NCBI GenBank assembly: GCA_014621425.1
Contig: JAANBB010000001.1
Span: forward strand, 124,001 to 188,000
DNA from: Cylindrodendrum hubeiense
Taxonomy: Eukaryota; Ascomycota; Sordariomycetes; Hypocreales; Nectriaceae
Reading direction: 5' to 3'
Length of the DNA: 64,000 nucleotides
A program made the position numbers and the translations under genes. The notes under the pieces are model-generated. The model saw only the letters and a program-made list of their open reading frames with translations. It searched no databases and was not told where the DNA came from. Positions 23,900-34,318 of the stretch are shown here, piece by piece (the first letter of the stretch is position 1; each line of letters starts with the position of its first letter).

Positions 23900-24887
23900 T
23901 TCATGTACGTTTATAATCTTTATACGCTACAAAGCGAGTGACATCTTTAAGTTTCTTTTGGATGAAATCATAATGCCGCGGACTACTGCTCCCTTTGACA
24001 ACGCCAGTGCAGCGACATCAGACATTTTATCCTGTGAGAAATGACCCAGAAAACCAAAGACCACTATATTTCCCCCATACGCGACTGCATCGATGTTTCT
24101 CACAATAGTCCCTGCACCACCCTTTTTCAAGGATAAAGTCGGCTCCGTGGCCCTTTGTGATCTGAAGAACTTCACATGACCAACCCAGGGTCTTTTTGTA
24201 GTTGATGATATGGTCCGCCCCGTATCCATCTTGGACATGTTTTAACTTCCTGTCATAGGAGAAAGTAACAATGGTGATGGCGCCTGCAACTTTTGCAAGG
24301 ACCAAGCCAGTGACAGAAACACCTCCAGTGCCTGTTACGTATGTTAATATCACATAGGATATATTCAAAGAACGCCTACCCAGAAATAGAACTGTCTGTC
24401 CCGTTTTGATGGGAACATTTCCATACAAAGCATTCCGCACCGTAGCTCCAGTACATACCGGAGCTGATGACTGGGCGTAATCCAGTTGGCCCTCTGGGGG
24501 TATCTTGATAAGGCAGCTACTAGGTAATGCTATGTATTCCCTGAGTGCCCCGTCAACAAATCCACCAAGGTTGTGGCTCCAATCCCGAATTGCTCCTCAT
24601 GGCGTGTTTAGGTCGAAAGAGGCGATGACTCTGTCATGTTGGGCGAAGCCCTCTACCTAGCTGCCAACACTGACCACATCTCCAGCGAAATCGGAACATG
24701 GCACGACATCAAATTTAACGGGAAAGGGGTATCGCCCGGTGGCAACAGCCATATCGTGGTGGTTTAACGATACGCTTCTGATCTTTATCAGACCTTCATG
24801 CGGGCGTGGTACGGGAAGGGCCTCATGAACCACAAGATCATGAATTGAAGTGCGTTGAGAGAGTCGAAAGACCTTCGGAAGAGTCAT
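23900..24887 (-). pseudogene. Zinc-type alcohol dehydrogenase/quinone oxidoreductase (MDR), decayed
   Basis: A recognisable MDR oxidoreductase: N-terminal MTLPKVFRLSQRTSIHDLVV, the GroES-like part with SLNHHDMAVATGRYPFP, and the Rossmann part with GTGGVSVTGLVLAKVAGAITIVT (completed by an intact intron of about 50 nt with GTAGGC donor and ACAG acceptor) and GADHIINY. Four lesions: an in-frame TAG at 24659-24657, a TGA at 24599-24597, a one-base insertion near 24120-24128 in an A-run, and another frameshift near 23950 followed by loss of the C-terminal 60-70 residues. Both stops could be single C-to-T changes (CAG to TAG, CGA to TGA). The intact MDR gene at 38524-39634 is a related family member. 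Not functional as it stands. Confidence 0.8.
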
Positions 24888-27800
24888 ACTGTTACGAGCT
24901 ACTCCAAAGGTATAACATTTGAATTATGTTGAGAAAAACTAGAGACGGATGGAATCTACGCAGCTTTTCCTCGGACATTTTCAACTGAAAAGCCATGACT
25001 ATGAGAACACATTAGCTTGGAAATCCAATCGATTGAATAGCTGACAAATGGAACGCTGATCTATCTAATTGATTTCAAATCTTACCTCGTACCGTAGAAT
25101 CCACTGATGTGTGGGCTGGTAGTATAGATGGCGTGGAGAAGAAAAGCGTTGTGGTCTTTCAATATGACTGGATGTGGGTTTAAAATCAAGACCCGAAGTA
25201 GTGGGGTGTTCAGGATACGCGGCTCCCGAACCCAAATTTAGCAAAGGGTGTCGTGGTGTTCCAGATTCGGTGTATGAACTCGGACACGAGGGACTTGGCG
25301 ATTTGGAGAACAAAAATTGATCCGTTTTGACGCACATCGATTCCGGACCTTCGTCATCTATCAGATATCTCTCTCATTCCGGTCAGATGTCGCCTGATGA
25401 CTTCCTAGACACGGATTGATAAAGCAGAACTCTTAGTTTCTTGGCTAGTATAGCTTCTACTGTGACCCAACAAATTTATGGCACCGCCGTGGTCGCTGTC
25501 TTTGTGAGCTATACGAATAGGGTGTCCAAGCTACGTACTTTTCTAATTTTGATCAATATGTAAGAACCACATCCTGCGGCTGCCCCCCAAAGTGCAAGGT
25601 GGTTCACTTTGAGGATCTTAACCTCGGCTCACAACGTAGACTGTTCCTTGAAAACCTTTGTTGTATCCCTCATCAATTTACCCTGTGCTCGGAGCAACAC
25701 GACCACAGTAGCAGAAGAGACGCCCGATTACCTCTTTCCACTACTCATTCCCCCCTCGGAAGCTTCCTATCGAACATGGCGGCTCTAATGAGAAAGAGGT
25801 ATGTCTAATTGATTCTGTCCCGAGCCCTTTAAGGGCACTTCTTGACGAACCAGACCCAGAGTATGGAACCTTCAAGAGCCGTTGTTGGCGCCCAGGCTGT
25901 TCAGCTGACGGAGGTATAGTGGTGACCATTCTGACATACGTAATCCACATTAGAATCACAATTCGGCATCTCGTCATTGCAGCGATTGATGTTAATACCT
26001 ACAGATGGCTCATAAGCTCAAGCGTCGGAACCTTTGGATCAGAATCTCCATTTCTTCATCCAATAAATCTCCTATTCTCGGGTTGTCTGATCCTGCCAAT
26101 GAAATTATTCCGAGGCTGATTTTCACAGGACCCCAATGCTGGGGCACGATGAGCTGAGTGCCTATAACCTGGCAGTTCCGACGTTGGCGTTTACTTAGGC
26201 GTGTCATTGAATTGGTATTCGAGCCTGGGCCCAGACCAGCTGACTCCGGTGGAAAGGTTCCGAATCCATGATCATCTCTCTGTGGAGTACCCATTATCCG
26301 AAGCAAAATCGGAGGGACAAACTCCAGCACGCATGCGTAATGTATAGGGGTCGCTTTCTTTATGAATTGTTATAGTGCACGCTGTACCTTCGTGCTTCTA
26401 GTTGAAGTAAGCATATGGCAAGGCTTCTGCCTTGGATAATGGCAAACCAAAACATCAGGCTCGGCTTTTGGTTACGAGGAGTGAGGAGTAGAGACCTCTG
26501 TACCAATATGATTGGCCGTGTGCCGAGTCTGCCAGCCCTGACCGCCTGTTCTTGGTTAGGTGCTTAAGTGTGAGACAGCCACAAAGCCTGTTGTAAAATA
26601 AACAGCACACACCAAAGCTCTAGCTGGGGGCGCAACAGTTGGTGCGGGAATGGTCAGTGGTATGGCTGGTGGCATGCTCATCGGCGGTCTAACGGCTGCC
26701 ACAATGGCAACAAATCCCAAATGCACATCCAATGCTTCTTGTGTATGATATTGACATGGACTATTGCGGCGGTGAAGGGGCTATGCTGGGCATTGTGGCG
26801 ATGAAAGGGCTGTGCTGGGCATTGTGGTGATGGAGAGGCTGTCTTAGGTATTTTACACCATAGGGACTGGGGCGGCATGCCTAGGCTTCACTAGATTAGC
26901 TACGGGCTGAGATAAAGTATTAAGCAATCTAAGTAAGGCTGCGATACTGAACTGTACCGCACAGCCGATGCTAAGGGTCTGCTGTGAGCAGCTCACAGCT
27001 GCGCACAACCCCTTACAATATTCTTCTAATTATTCATTTATTTATATATTCTTATTATTTAAATCATACATGAGTCCGAATATTTTACAGTGCAATCTTA
27101 AGCATCAGCCGCCCAGGGCTATGGCGAGGGCGTGAGCTGGAATCTGCGAAGGAAATCTTGGCACTTTCTAATGGTGTAACGGACGTGTCAGAGAATCAGC
27201 ATGTACATATTTCACAATCCATTTGCTGGTGCTGAGCTATCCCAGTGTGGATGGATTGTGGAATCTTGTACAAACTACGATGCTTTATTCAACAATCCCG
27301 TGGCTGTTCCGCCTCGAGCATAACGGATAGCCACCAGCTTTACAGACTTCTCCATCGACGCACTATCCTAGATATATTTGACATTTTTGACACAGCTGTT
27401 CCTCTGACAGTTTTCAAACCTCCCAGCGATGAGGGCATCCATGCTTTGGAGGCAGCTTAGATTGCCATCATGTCATCGATGAGTGTAGGGTAGGTAGCGG
27501 CCTTCATCTTCGTGAATCTTCGTAATGGGCTTGCTACTGTACTTAAGGACAGCCCTACCATTGAGAAAAGTCCACGAGAGCATCTTATGAAGGGTAGGCA
27601 TCTGGCGCCGTGGGGAAGTAATATTTGGCCATGTCTACGCTATGCGCCTTCTACTGTTATTGGAGGTCGCGATCGAAATCGGCCGGGCGCTCTGCATCTG
27701 ACATCGGAGCCTTCACTAAACCTGCTTGACGATTTCGTTAGCACTTCGTTAGCACGTACTCGTAAATTGTAGTATTCTTGCTCTCAATTACGTCTCCTCA

Positions 27801-28061
27801 CAATTGCTCCAAGCGCCGTAGAATACTAACATGGTCCATCTAGTGCTTACTCGATCGTGGGGAAACCGAGTCGAGCATCGCGTTTATAATTTCCTTAGTT
27901 TTAATGTAACGCCCTGCATATGACAAGAATTACGTCATAGGCCAGGTAGCTAAACAAAGTGATTACCAACACCGATGAGCCGGACCTGCGCCCTTCACTT
28001 GACAATCCTCAAGCTCAATACATAAGAAGCGGCAGGCCTCTATCCCTGAGACAAGGAGATC
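24888..28061. other. 3.2-kb gene-poor region
   Basis: No gene can be supported. Reading frames of 60-106 codons appear on both strands without family features. A glycine/alanine-rich open stretch (about 26630-26740, plus strand) resembles a glycine-zipper segment but ends quickly. A 29-bp repeat lies at 26768-26854. 27000-27080 is AT-rich. The last 200 bp should contain the promoter of the arginase-like gene. Confidence 0.5.
26768..26854 (+). repeat. Three imperfect 29-bp tandem repeats
   Basis: A 29-bp unit with core GGGCTGTGCTGGGCATTGT is present as two close copies (26768-26796, 26797-26825) and a third diverged copy (26826-26854). Minisatellite-like, in non-coding DNA. Confidence 0.65.
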
Positions 28062-29015
28062 ATGACCTTTTCTCGGTACCCAATGTATAATGCCATGGCA
28101 GCCGCACGTTCAATCTCAGTCACCTACGTGCCCGCAGACTGCGGCTCTATTATCCCAGGCAAATCCAAAGCTCCCCAAGCCTTCCGTGATGTAGGTATTA
28201 TCAGCAAGCTAGAAGAAGCAGGCCTATCTGTCTCTGAGAATCACGCACTGGAGTCTCCAGCAACATTTGCGGCAGCAACTTTTGTCCCAGGCGGTGTCCG
28301 CAATGAAGACGTCAACATCTCAGTCTGCAAAAGCGTTCGTCAAGCCATCTCGGAAAACCTCGACTCTTCCTCTCGATCATTCCAACTCATTCTTGGCGGC
28401 GAGTGCTGCATGTTACCGGCGATCCTCTCCTCCTTCTGGCAGTATGCGGGTTCCCAGTCCCCTCCCAAGCGCGTCGGCCTCATCTACATCGACGCCGATA
28501 CCGACCTCACATCCCCCACGGACTCTAGCTCTATTGGCACATTTGCAGGCATGAACATGACGCATCTCATCCGACTGCCCGGTGCGTTGAAGAGCATGGA
28601 ACAGTTTTCCCGTCCCTCTGGAGAACCCGTGTGTGACGCATCCAATACGGTATTTTTCGGCACAAACATGTCCTTGCCGGGAAACAAACCTGAACACTTC
28701 ACATACCTCTTCGACAGAAACTATAAGGTTGTAAGCTCAGCATCAGTGGCACGCGAACCAGAGCAACGAGCGATGGAAGCACTTCGGTATCTCGAGGATA
28801 AGGTCGACATCATCATGGTGCATTTGGATGTCGACTCTATCGATCCGGGGACATTTCCACTGGCAAACGTGCCAAATTTTACGGGAGTAATGTTTGAGCA
28901 GATGATGCGAGCCTTGAAGGTGTTTCTAGGTTGCGACAAGGTTCAGGGATTAACTGTTGCGGAGGTCAATCCAGACCAAGTTGTGGGCATATTGGCGGAA
29001 AATAAATCTCTTTAA
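28062..29015 (+). CDS. Ureohydrolase (arginase/agmatinase) fold protein with altered metal ligands
   Basis: Intron-free gene of 317 residues spanning the arginase/agmatinase fold. The four metal-site segments are recognisable but two are changed. GGECC (112-116) stands where arginases have GGDHS, so the ligand His becomes Cys115. YIDADTDL (Asp144, Asp146, Asp148) replaces DAHxD, so the second His becomes Asp146. HLDVDSIDP (Asp256, Asp258) is the intact C-terminal ligand pair, and Glu301 in VAEVNPD matches the conserved Glu. Arginases hydrolyse guanidino compounds with two Mn ions. With both His ligands gone this protein either binds metal differently, acts on another substrate, or is inactive. 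No signal peptide; probably cytosolic. Neighbours give no pathway hint. Confidence 0.85.
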   Translation: MTFSRYPMYNAMAAARSISVTYVPADCGSIIPGKSKAPQAFRDVGIISKLEEAGLSVSENHALESPATFAAATFVPGGVRNEDVNISVCKSVRQAISENLDSSSRSFQLILGGECCMLPAILSSFWQYAGSQSPPKRVGLIYIDADTDLTSPTDSSSIGTFAGMNMTHLIRLPGALKSMEQFSRPSGEPVCDASNTVFFGTNMSLPGNKPEHFTYLFDRNYKVVSSASVAREPEQRAMEALRYLEDKVDIIMVHLDVDSIDPGTFPLANVPNFTGVMFEQMMRALKVFLGCDKVQGLTVAEVNPDQVVGILAENKSL

Positions 29016-30133
29016 TCTATATCAATGCAAGCTACTAAGCTAATGTGTAGCCAGCATAGCACCTGGGCACCCATCCCCTGTCAAGGCACAATTGCGGTTA
29101 CAGAAAACCCCTGTACACAAAGGCAAGTGTGCAAAGGCCTTGTGATATCCTTTAGTACTTTGGCACACTCGGCTAGGTCGGCTAGTATCTTAGGAAAAAT
29201 GAACACAAATGTCTAGAGTGCCACAAATTAAGTGATGTGACGAGCAGAAAAGAAAGCCACAGGTAAGCACTAGGGACCTGCAACATACGCGATATCAAGT
29301 CAAGGCTAGCGGGTGACGGGATGCATAAAACCAAGCTACTGTATGTAAAAGCAATGATCAAGTGATACGCCTTTATTGAAGAGACTAGCTAATTATGGAG
29401 GTTACCATTCAGCCGTAGAGAAGCCACGCTGGGAACAGCTCCAATCACACTTCCAGAGGTAGTTGATATCTGCCCACTGACCACTACTGCTTCCCCCACT
29501 GTCAGCTCACAACGCCCCACTGTCTCAAAGATTCAATAGCTGAGCCACATAACGGCAGAGGGGCCTACAAGCGGGTGTTGGACTGGTTCAGCTCTGTCAC
29601 TGACGGCAACAAATCAAGGCATTTGATAGTGAGCTGAAAAATAGCTTCGTGCGGGATGCCGACTAAGGCAGAGCAGTCTCTGGGAGTGATTTGCTACAGT
29701 CAGAGCTACGTGCCGAATGCCGAAAGCACCATGAAGTTTGGACGATGAGGTTGGACGTGTAGGGTACAACATTGCCGCCCCGCGTCTGAAGCCACTCGAA
29801 ACTATTCACGAGTAGCTCCAGAAGGCTGGCTGAGAATTTTGAGAAAGCCAATGATGCCTTTCAGCCTTGACGCCTCATGCATCTCTTTACGTCTTGACAA
29901 GTACGCACACGGCCAGCTGAGGACAGGTAGATTCAATGAATTAAATGAACAATTTTAACTAAAAGACAATACGATATGATTGCTATACCTACTTCAAAAA
30001 TAAAAACAGCTCATTTCCCATCATGAAGTCCTTTTTCAACTCTACAGACTCTCCAAACCCATGCTGAACAGAGCTATTGCCTCGATATTTGTATTTCAAT
30101 TTCATCATACTACGCTCTCGTCAAACAATCAAC
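29016..30133. other. Intergenic region
   Basis: About 1.1 kb with no supportable gene. The last 150 bp is AT-rich and should be the leader and promoter of the metalloprotease gene. Confidence 0.55.
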
Positions 30134-32715
30134 ATGGATTCTTGCCATGATCACCGCCGTGGTGGGCCATGTCTCTGCCCACCACATCCGGACGTGATTA
30201 GGCACAGAGCTGCAGAGCTGGCTGCTGAAGATGGCAATGCTGGATCTGGGAATGACTATCTCAGGAGTGCAAGGGGTATTCTCAGTGGAGAGAGTGCTGT
30301 GACCTCGTCTGTCCCAGGACTCAACGATGGTCTTGTTCGTCAGCCGTCTGACTTCCCAGAAGGCACAACACTGGGTGCTATGAGAAGCGCAGCACTACTG
30401 GGAGCTCCGTTGCGAGGAGAGATTCGGTAGGCCTCCGACCCTGGTGTTTCAACCGTAGCTAATTACGTTTTCCAGAGCATTCGTCGTCCTGGTCGATTTT
30501 GACGACCAGCCTATGAAGCCTGGCAAGGTTGAAGAAATGACAAGTCTCTTTTTTGGAGAGTCCAACAGTCTTAACCAGTACTACAAAGAAGTCAGCGGTG
30601 GTATTGTCTCGTTTGATGGTGAAGTGATCGGATCTCTCAGACTGCCTCTGACGATGACCGAATACGCCAACAATGATTCAGGCAGTAGCCTCACACAACC
30701 AAATTGCCAGACCATGGCACAAGACGCCGCCGTGATCCTACAGAAGCAGGGAATTAATCTGGATAGTTTCACAGTCGACGAAAATGCCCAGCTGGTTGGC
30801 TTTGTGATTGTGCATGCAGGTGCCGCCGCTGAGTCGGAGAACGACAAGGAAAAGGCGAAAAAGCTGATCTGGTCAAAGAAGTGGTGGACCGTCAACGCCA
30901 TCCAGTTCGGCGATGTGCAAGTCCTCCCATTCATGACCATCGGTGAGGACAGCCCTCTTGGCATTGCCTGTCACGAGATGGGTCATCTCACCTTCCATTG
31001 GCCGGATCTGTACGACACGGACAAGACCTCGACCGGCGTGGGACCGTGGTGCTTGATGGGTGATGGGACGTGGAACGGCAATGGCTTTAAGCCAGGCCAT
31101 CCGTCTGCTTGGTGTAAGATGCAGCAGCAGTGGGTGGCCGTAGTCACTGAGGTTGATAACCGCACTGTTGAACTTGACGAGGTCCAAACGTCGCGTACAA
31201 TTCACAAGCTGGCCAAGAACGGCGATGTGACTACCACAGAGTATTTCCTGCTCGAGAACCGACAACAGCTCAACTACGACATGGATCTTCCTGGCAATGG
31301 ACTCCTTGGTAAGACACTCCAATACGTGAGACCCACACTGCTAATAGCTACCAGTCTGGCACATAGACGACAGCGTCTACACCAACGACAACGAAAATCA
31401 CTACAAGGTTGGCCTCATGCAAGCTGACGGCATGAATACCCTCGCTAACAAGGATGCCTCAGGTGATGCTGGCGACCCCTACCCGGGAACGACGCACAAC
31501 GTTACGTTTGACGAGGCATCCCAACCAAGCAGCCGCAATTACGATCAGAAGGATACGCCCGTCTCGGTGACTCGCATCTCCGACTCTGACATCAGTATGA
31601 CTATGGACATCACTGTTGTGCCCGACGACTTGGCGGTCGTCTTCTCCCCGATGTTAAACCAGGGCGATCCGGGCCAGGGCATGGGCGGTTTCGACCTCGG
31701 GTCACCACGCGATGCTATCTTCTCCTACGACTACAACTCATGGGGCAAGAAAGACCATTTGGTTATCATCCGCCCGGGAACGGGAACGTGCTGGATCCTC
31801 AGAAATGACAGAGGCGTCTTCACGCCGGTCTACCAACAAGGCGACCCTGGGACTGGCATCGGCGGCTTCGACCTGCTGAGTAGCAATGACAAGGGCTTCG
31901 CTTTTGACTATAATAAGAGCGGTAATGCGGATCACTTGGTCTTTTACAGGCCCGGGTCGGGCGCAATCTACATAATCAAGCGAGTTGGCGACAAGTTTGA
32001 GCCCGTTTACGCTCAAGGCGAAGGTGGGTCTGGTATCGGCGGCTTCAACCTCATGAGCACCTCGGACCTCATGTTCCCGTTCGACTACGAAGGCTCCGGC
32101 TTTACGGACCATCTCGCCATCTACACGCCCGGAACTGGAACGTTCTGGATCCTCCGGAACGACTTCAACGGCGTGTGGACCCCGGTATACCAAATGGGCA
32201 GCCCTGGCACCGGCATTGGCGGCTTCAACCTCCTCAGCTCCGCCGACCGGGCGTTTGCCTTCGACTATAACAGCAGCGAGAAGCTGGACCACATTGTGCT
32301 GTACCGGCCGGGCACGGGTACCATCTGGATCCTGGCTAATGTGAATAAGACGTTTGTGCCTGTGTTTAAAGTCAGCGATCCGGGAGTGGGAATCGGCGGG
32401 TTCAATCTAGCCGACAGTCGCAATGTGGTCCTGGCATATGACTGGGACAGCACCGGAAGGAATGATCACCTCGCCTTGTACACGCCGGGCTCGGGTACGT
32501 TTTGGGTGCTGGAGCGTCAGGATGGCGGGGACGGCTGGAAGCCGGTGTTCAATGAGGGTGCTCCTGGAAATGGTGTCGGAGGTTATGACTTGAGTGTGTC
32601 GCAGGATAAGGTGTTTGCATTTGATTATACCGGCTCGAAGCGGGAGGATCACTTGGTTTTGTACCGTCAAACTGGGACAGGCACGGTCTGGATTTTGAAG
32701 CAGCACCGGAAGTAG
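30134..32715 (+). CDS. M6-like zinc metalloprotease with six C-terminal propeller-type repeats
   Basis: Three exons (30134-30426, 30476-31308, 31355-32715) with 49- and 46-nt introns sum to 828 residues. The N-terminus has no signal peptide and carries a Cys/His-rich MDSCHDHRRGGPCLCPPHP. The protease domain (about 95-400) resembles bacterial M6/immune-inhibitor-A enzymes: FVVLVDFDDQP, then the zinc motif HEMGH (His264, Glu265, His268) followed by WPDLYD, and a Met-turn-like CLMGDGTWNG. From about residue 480 to the end are six repeats of about 58 residues, each with GxGIGGFNL, FDYxxSGxxDHLVxYRPGTGTxWIL and a closing PVYQxG strand. This looks like a six-bladed FG-GAP/lectin-like propeller, with the last strand probably supplied before repeat 1. 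Likely function: proteolysis targeted by a binding propeller. Location is uncertain because no leader is seen. Confidence 0.85.
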
Positions 32716-34318
32716 GGGTTTGTGTTCTAGCCTAGTGGTAGTGGACCTTGTGGGGTATTGTTTTATGGAATTCAGCATGTTTGAAACTGTGCGAGTCTTT
32801 TCATTGAGCTTATCGATTTGGGTTCTCTCGAGTACCGCCGCGTTAGGCCCGCCAGCTCAGCTTTGCGGATAAAAATACCAACCCCCATGTTTGGGAGTGG
32901 GTGAGGCTTGGATCGGTAGATGGGCTGTGGCTCATTTGAAGCCTGGTGAAAGCAGCGCTTGCAAGTGATAAGCTTGGGGCATCGTATGCCAATAGCTTGC
33001 CTCAATTATACTAGAGAAAAGCCATGTCGCCAATTAAAGAAAATAACTATACCCGATGCCGACTGACTAAATGCGGATTACGCGGCCAGGGTGGAGTCTT
33101 ATAGCCGACGCGCCTGAGACACATTTGTTGGCGACAGCCCTCAGACCTCCTGACCACAAAAGCAACGCGTTAGTCATGCAAAGGGGTGTCGCGGTTTCAG
33201 TCCATTCAGCTTGATTAACGACAATCACCGGCCAGGATCTTGTCTGAGCCAAGTCTTGGCTGTTGTCGAAATGTGAAAATGGCGCGAGTTCTGACGCGAT
33301 GACTATGCTTGAGAATTGAGTAGGGCAGAAACTACCATCGACCACAAGCCGTGGGCTTTAAGGTGCATAATAAAGATATGTGGCCAAGCCTGCGGAGCGC
33401 CCTCGTGCCACTTTTCCACGTTGACCGTTTAGCGCCGCTAAGGCGGATCGAAGACATTGCCGGGCGTCCCCAAGACACGCCATTAAACCCCTAGCCGGTA
33501 ATCGGCTTTCTACAGCGGTAAATCGCATGGCATGTGGATTTACACCACCTTAGATGCCGTGTTCCAGCTTCAACATCAGCCCTGCAGGAAAAGATCAGCA
33601 TTCGCTGCGGAAAGGATTTTGGGTCCTTCCATAAATAGCGACTTTGTGGTGGTGATCGCCAACTTGTACTCCATGATTGGATGTAGAGGAATGCCGTCTC
33701 TGACGCGGCAATCCCAAATTCTTATGCTAATCCCCCCAATGCATCATTAACTTACCTTCAGTGCATGCCGCTACCCCTTTTCTGTTTGTTTCCGGCGGAG
33801 TTGAACCTCTCAATTCAATCATTCCGCCTCCTTCCGCCTCCTTCCACGGCCCGTTCCAGTAACTGGCCCGTTCAATAGCCTGGCCCATTCAATAGCCTGG
33901 GACGCGTGGCGCGCGCAAGCCCCAGACGCCGACCCTCACCGTTGCCCCCCCTCGTCCCCATTAATTGATGGACCCTTGCTTTTTGACAGGCCTTGAGTGC
34001 ACCCATCGGCCGGAGAACATCCCCGCTTAAATAAAGGAGAACGGGTCGTCGGGCGGGCGTCGGAAGTCGGTCGGCTGCCTTTGATGGCATTGAATCACCA
34101 GACTTGATTCTCCCTCATTGCATGTTTTATTTGTCTCTCGTATTCTTTTTCAGTGCCTCCATTTTGTCTTACTTTCGTTGGTTTGTTTGTTTCTTCGTAT
34201 ACGTGGATCGGCCTTCCCCCCGGCCCACACTGTGGCCATTCGTTTTCCCACTAAGACACTCATTATATACCGGGGGACCGCAGCTACGGGGAATTTCCAC
34301 TGGTGAACACAGCCCACC
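32716..34318. other. Intergenic region upstream of the arylsulfotransferase-type gene
   Basis: 1.6 kb. A 92-codon minus frame (33345-33067) has no recognised family. From 33780 onwards the DNA is pyrimidine-rich with short tandem repeats, and 34100-34318 is the probable promoter and CT-rich leader. No RNA gene seen. Confidence 0.5.
33848..33898 (+). repeat. Three 17-bp tandem repeats
   Basis: GGCCCGTTCAATAGCCT-type units start at 33848, 33865 and 33882. The second and third differ by one base; the first is more diverged. A TCCGCCTCCT duplication lies just upstream. They are 420-470 bp before the next start codon. Confidence 0.75.

Noticed and set aside
26630..26740. Glycine-zipper-like stretch as a prion/amyloid-type gene
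   Set aside because: Open for only about 45 codons without a start or splice context.
31738..32292. 184-codon frame antisense to the metalloprotease repeats
   Set aside because: Its internal repetition simply mirrors the sense-strand propeller repeats.
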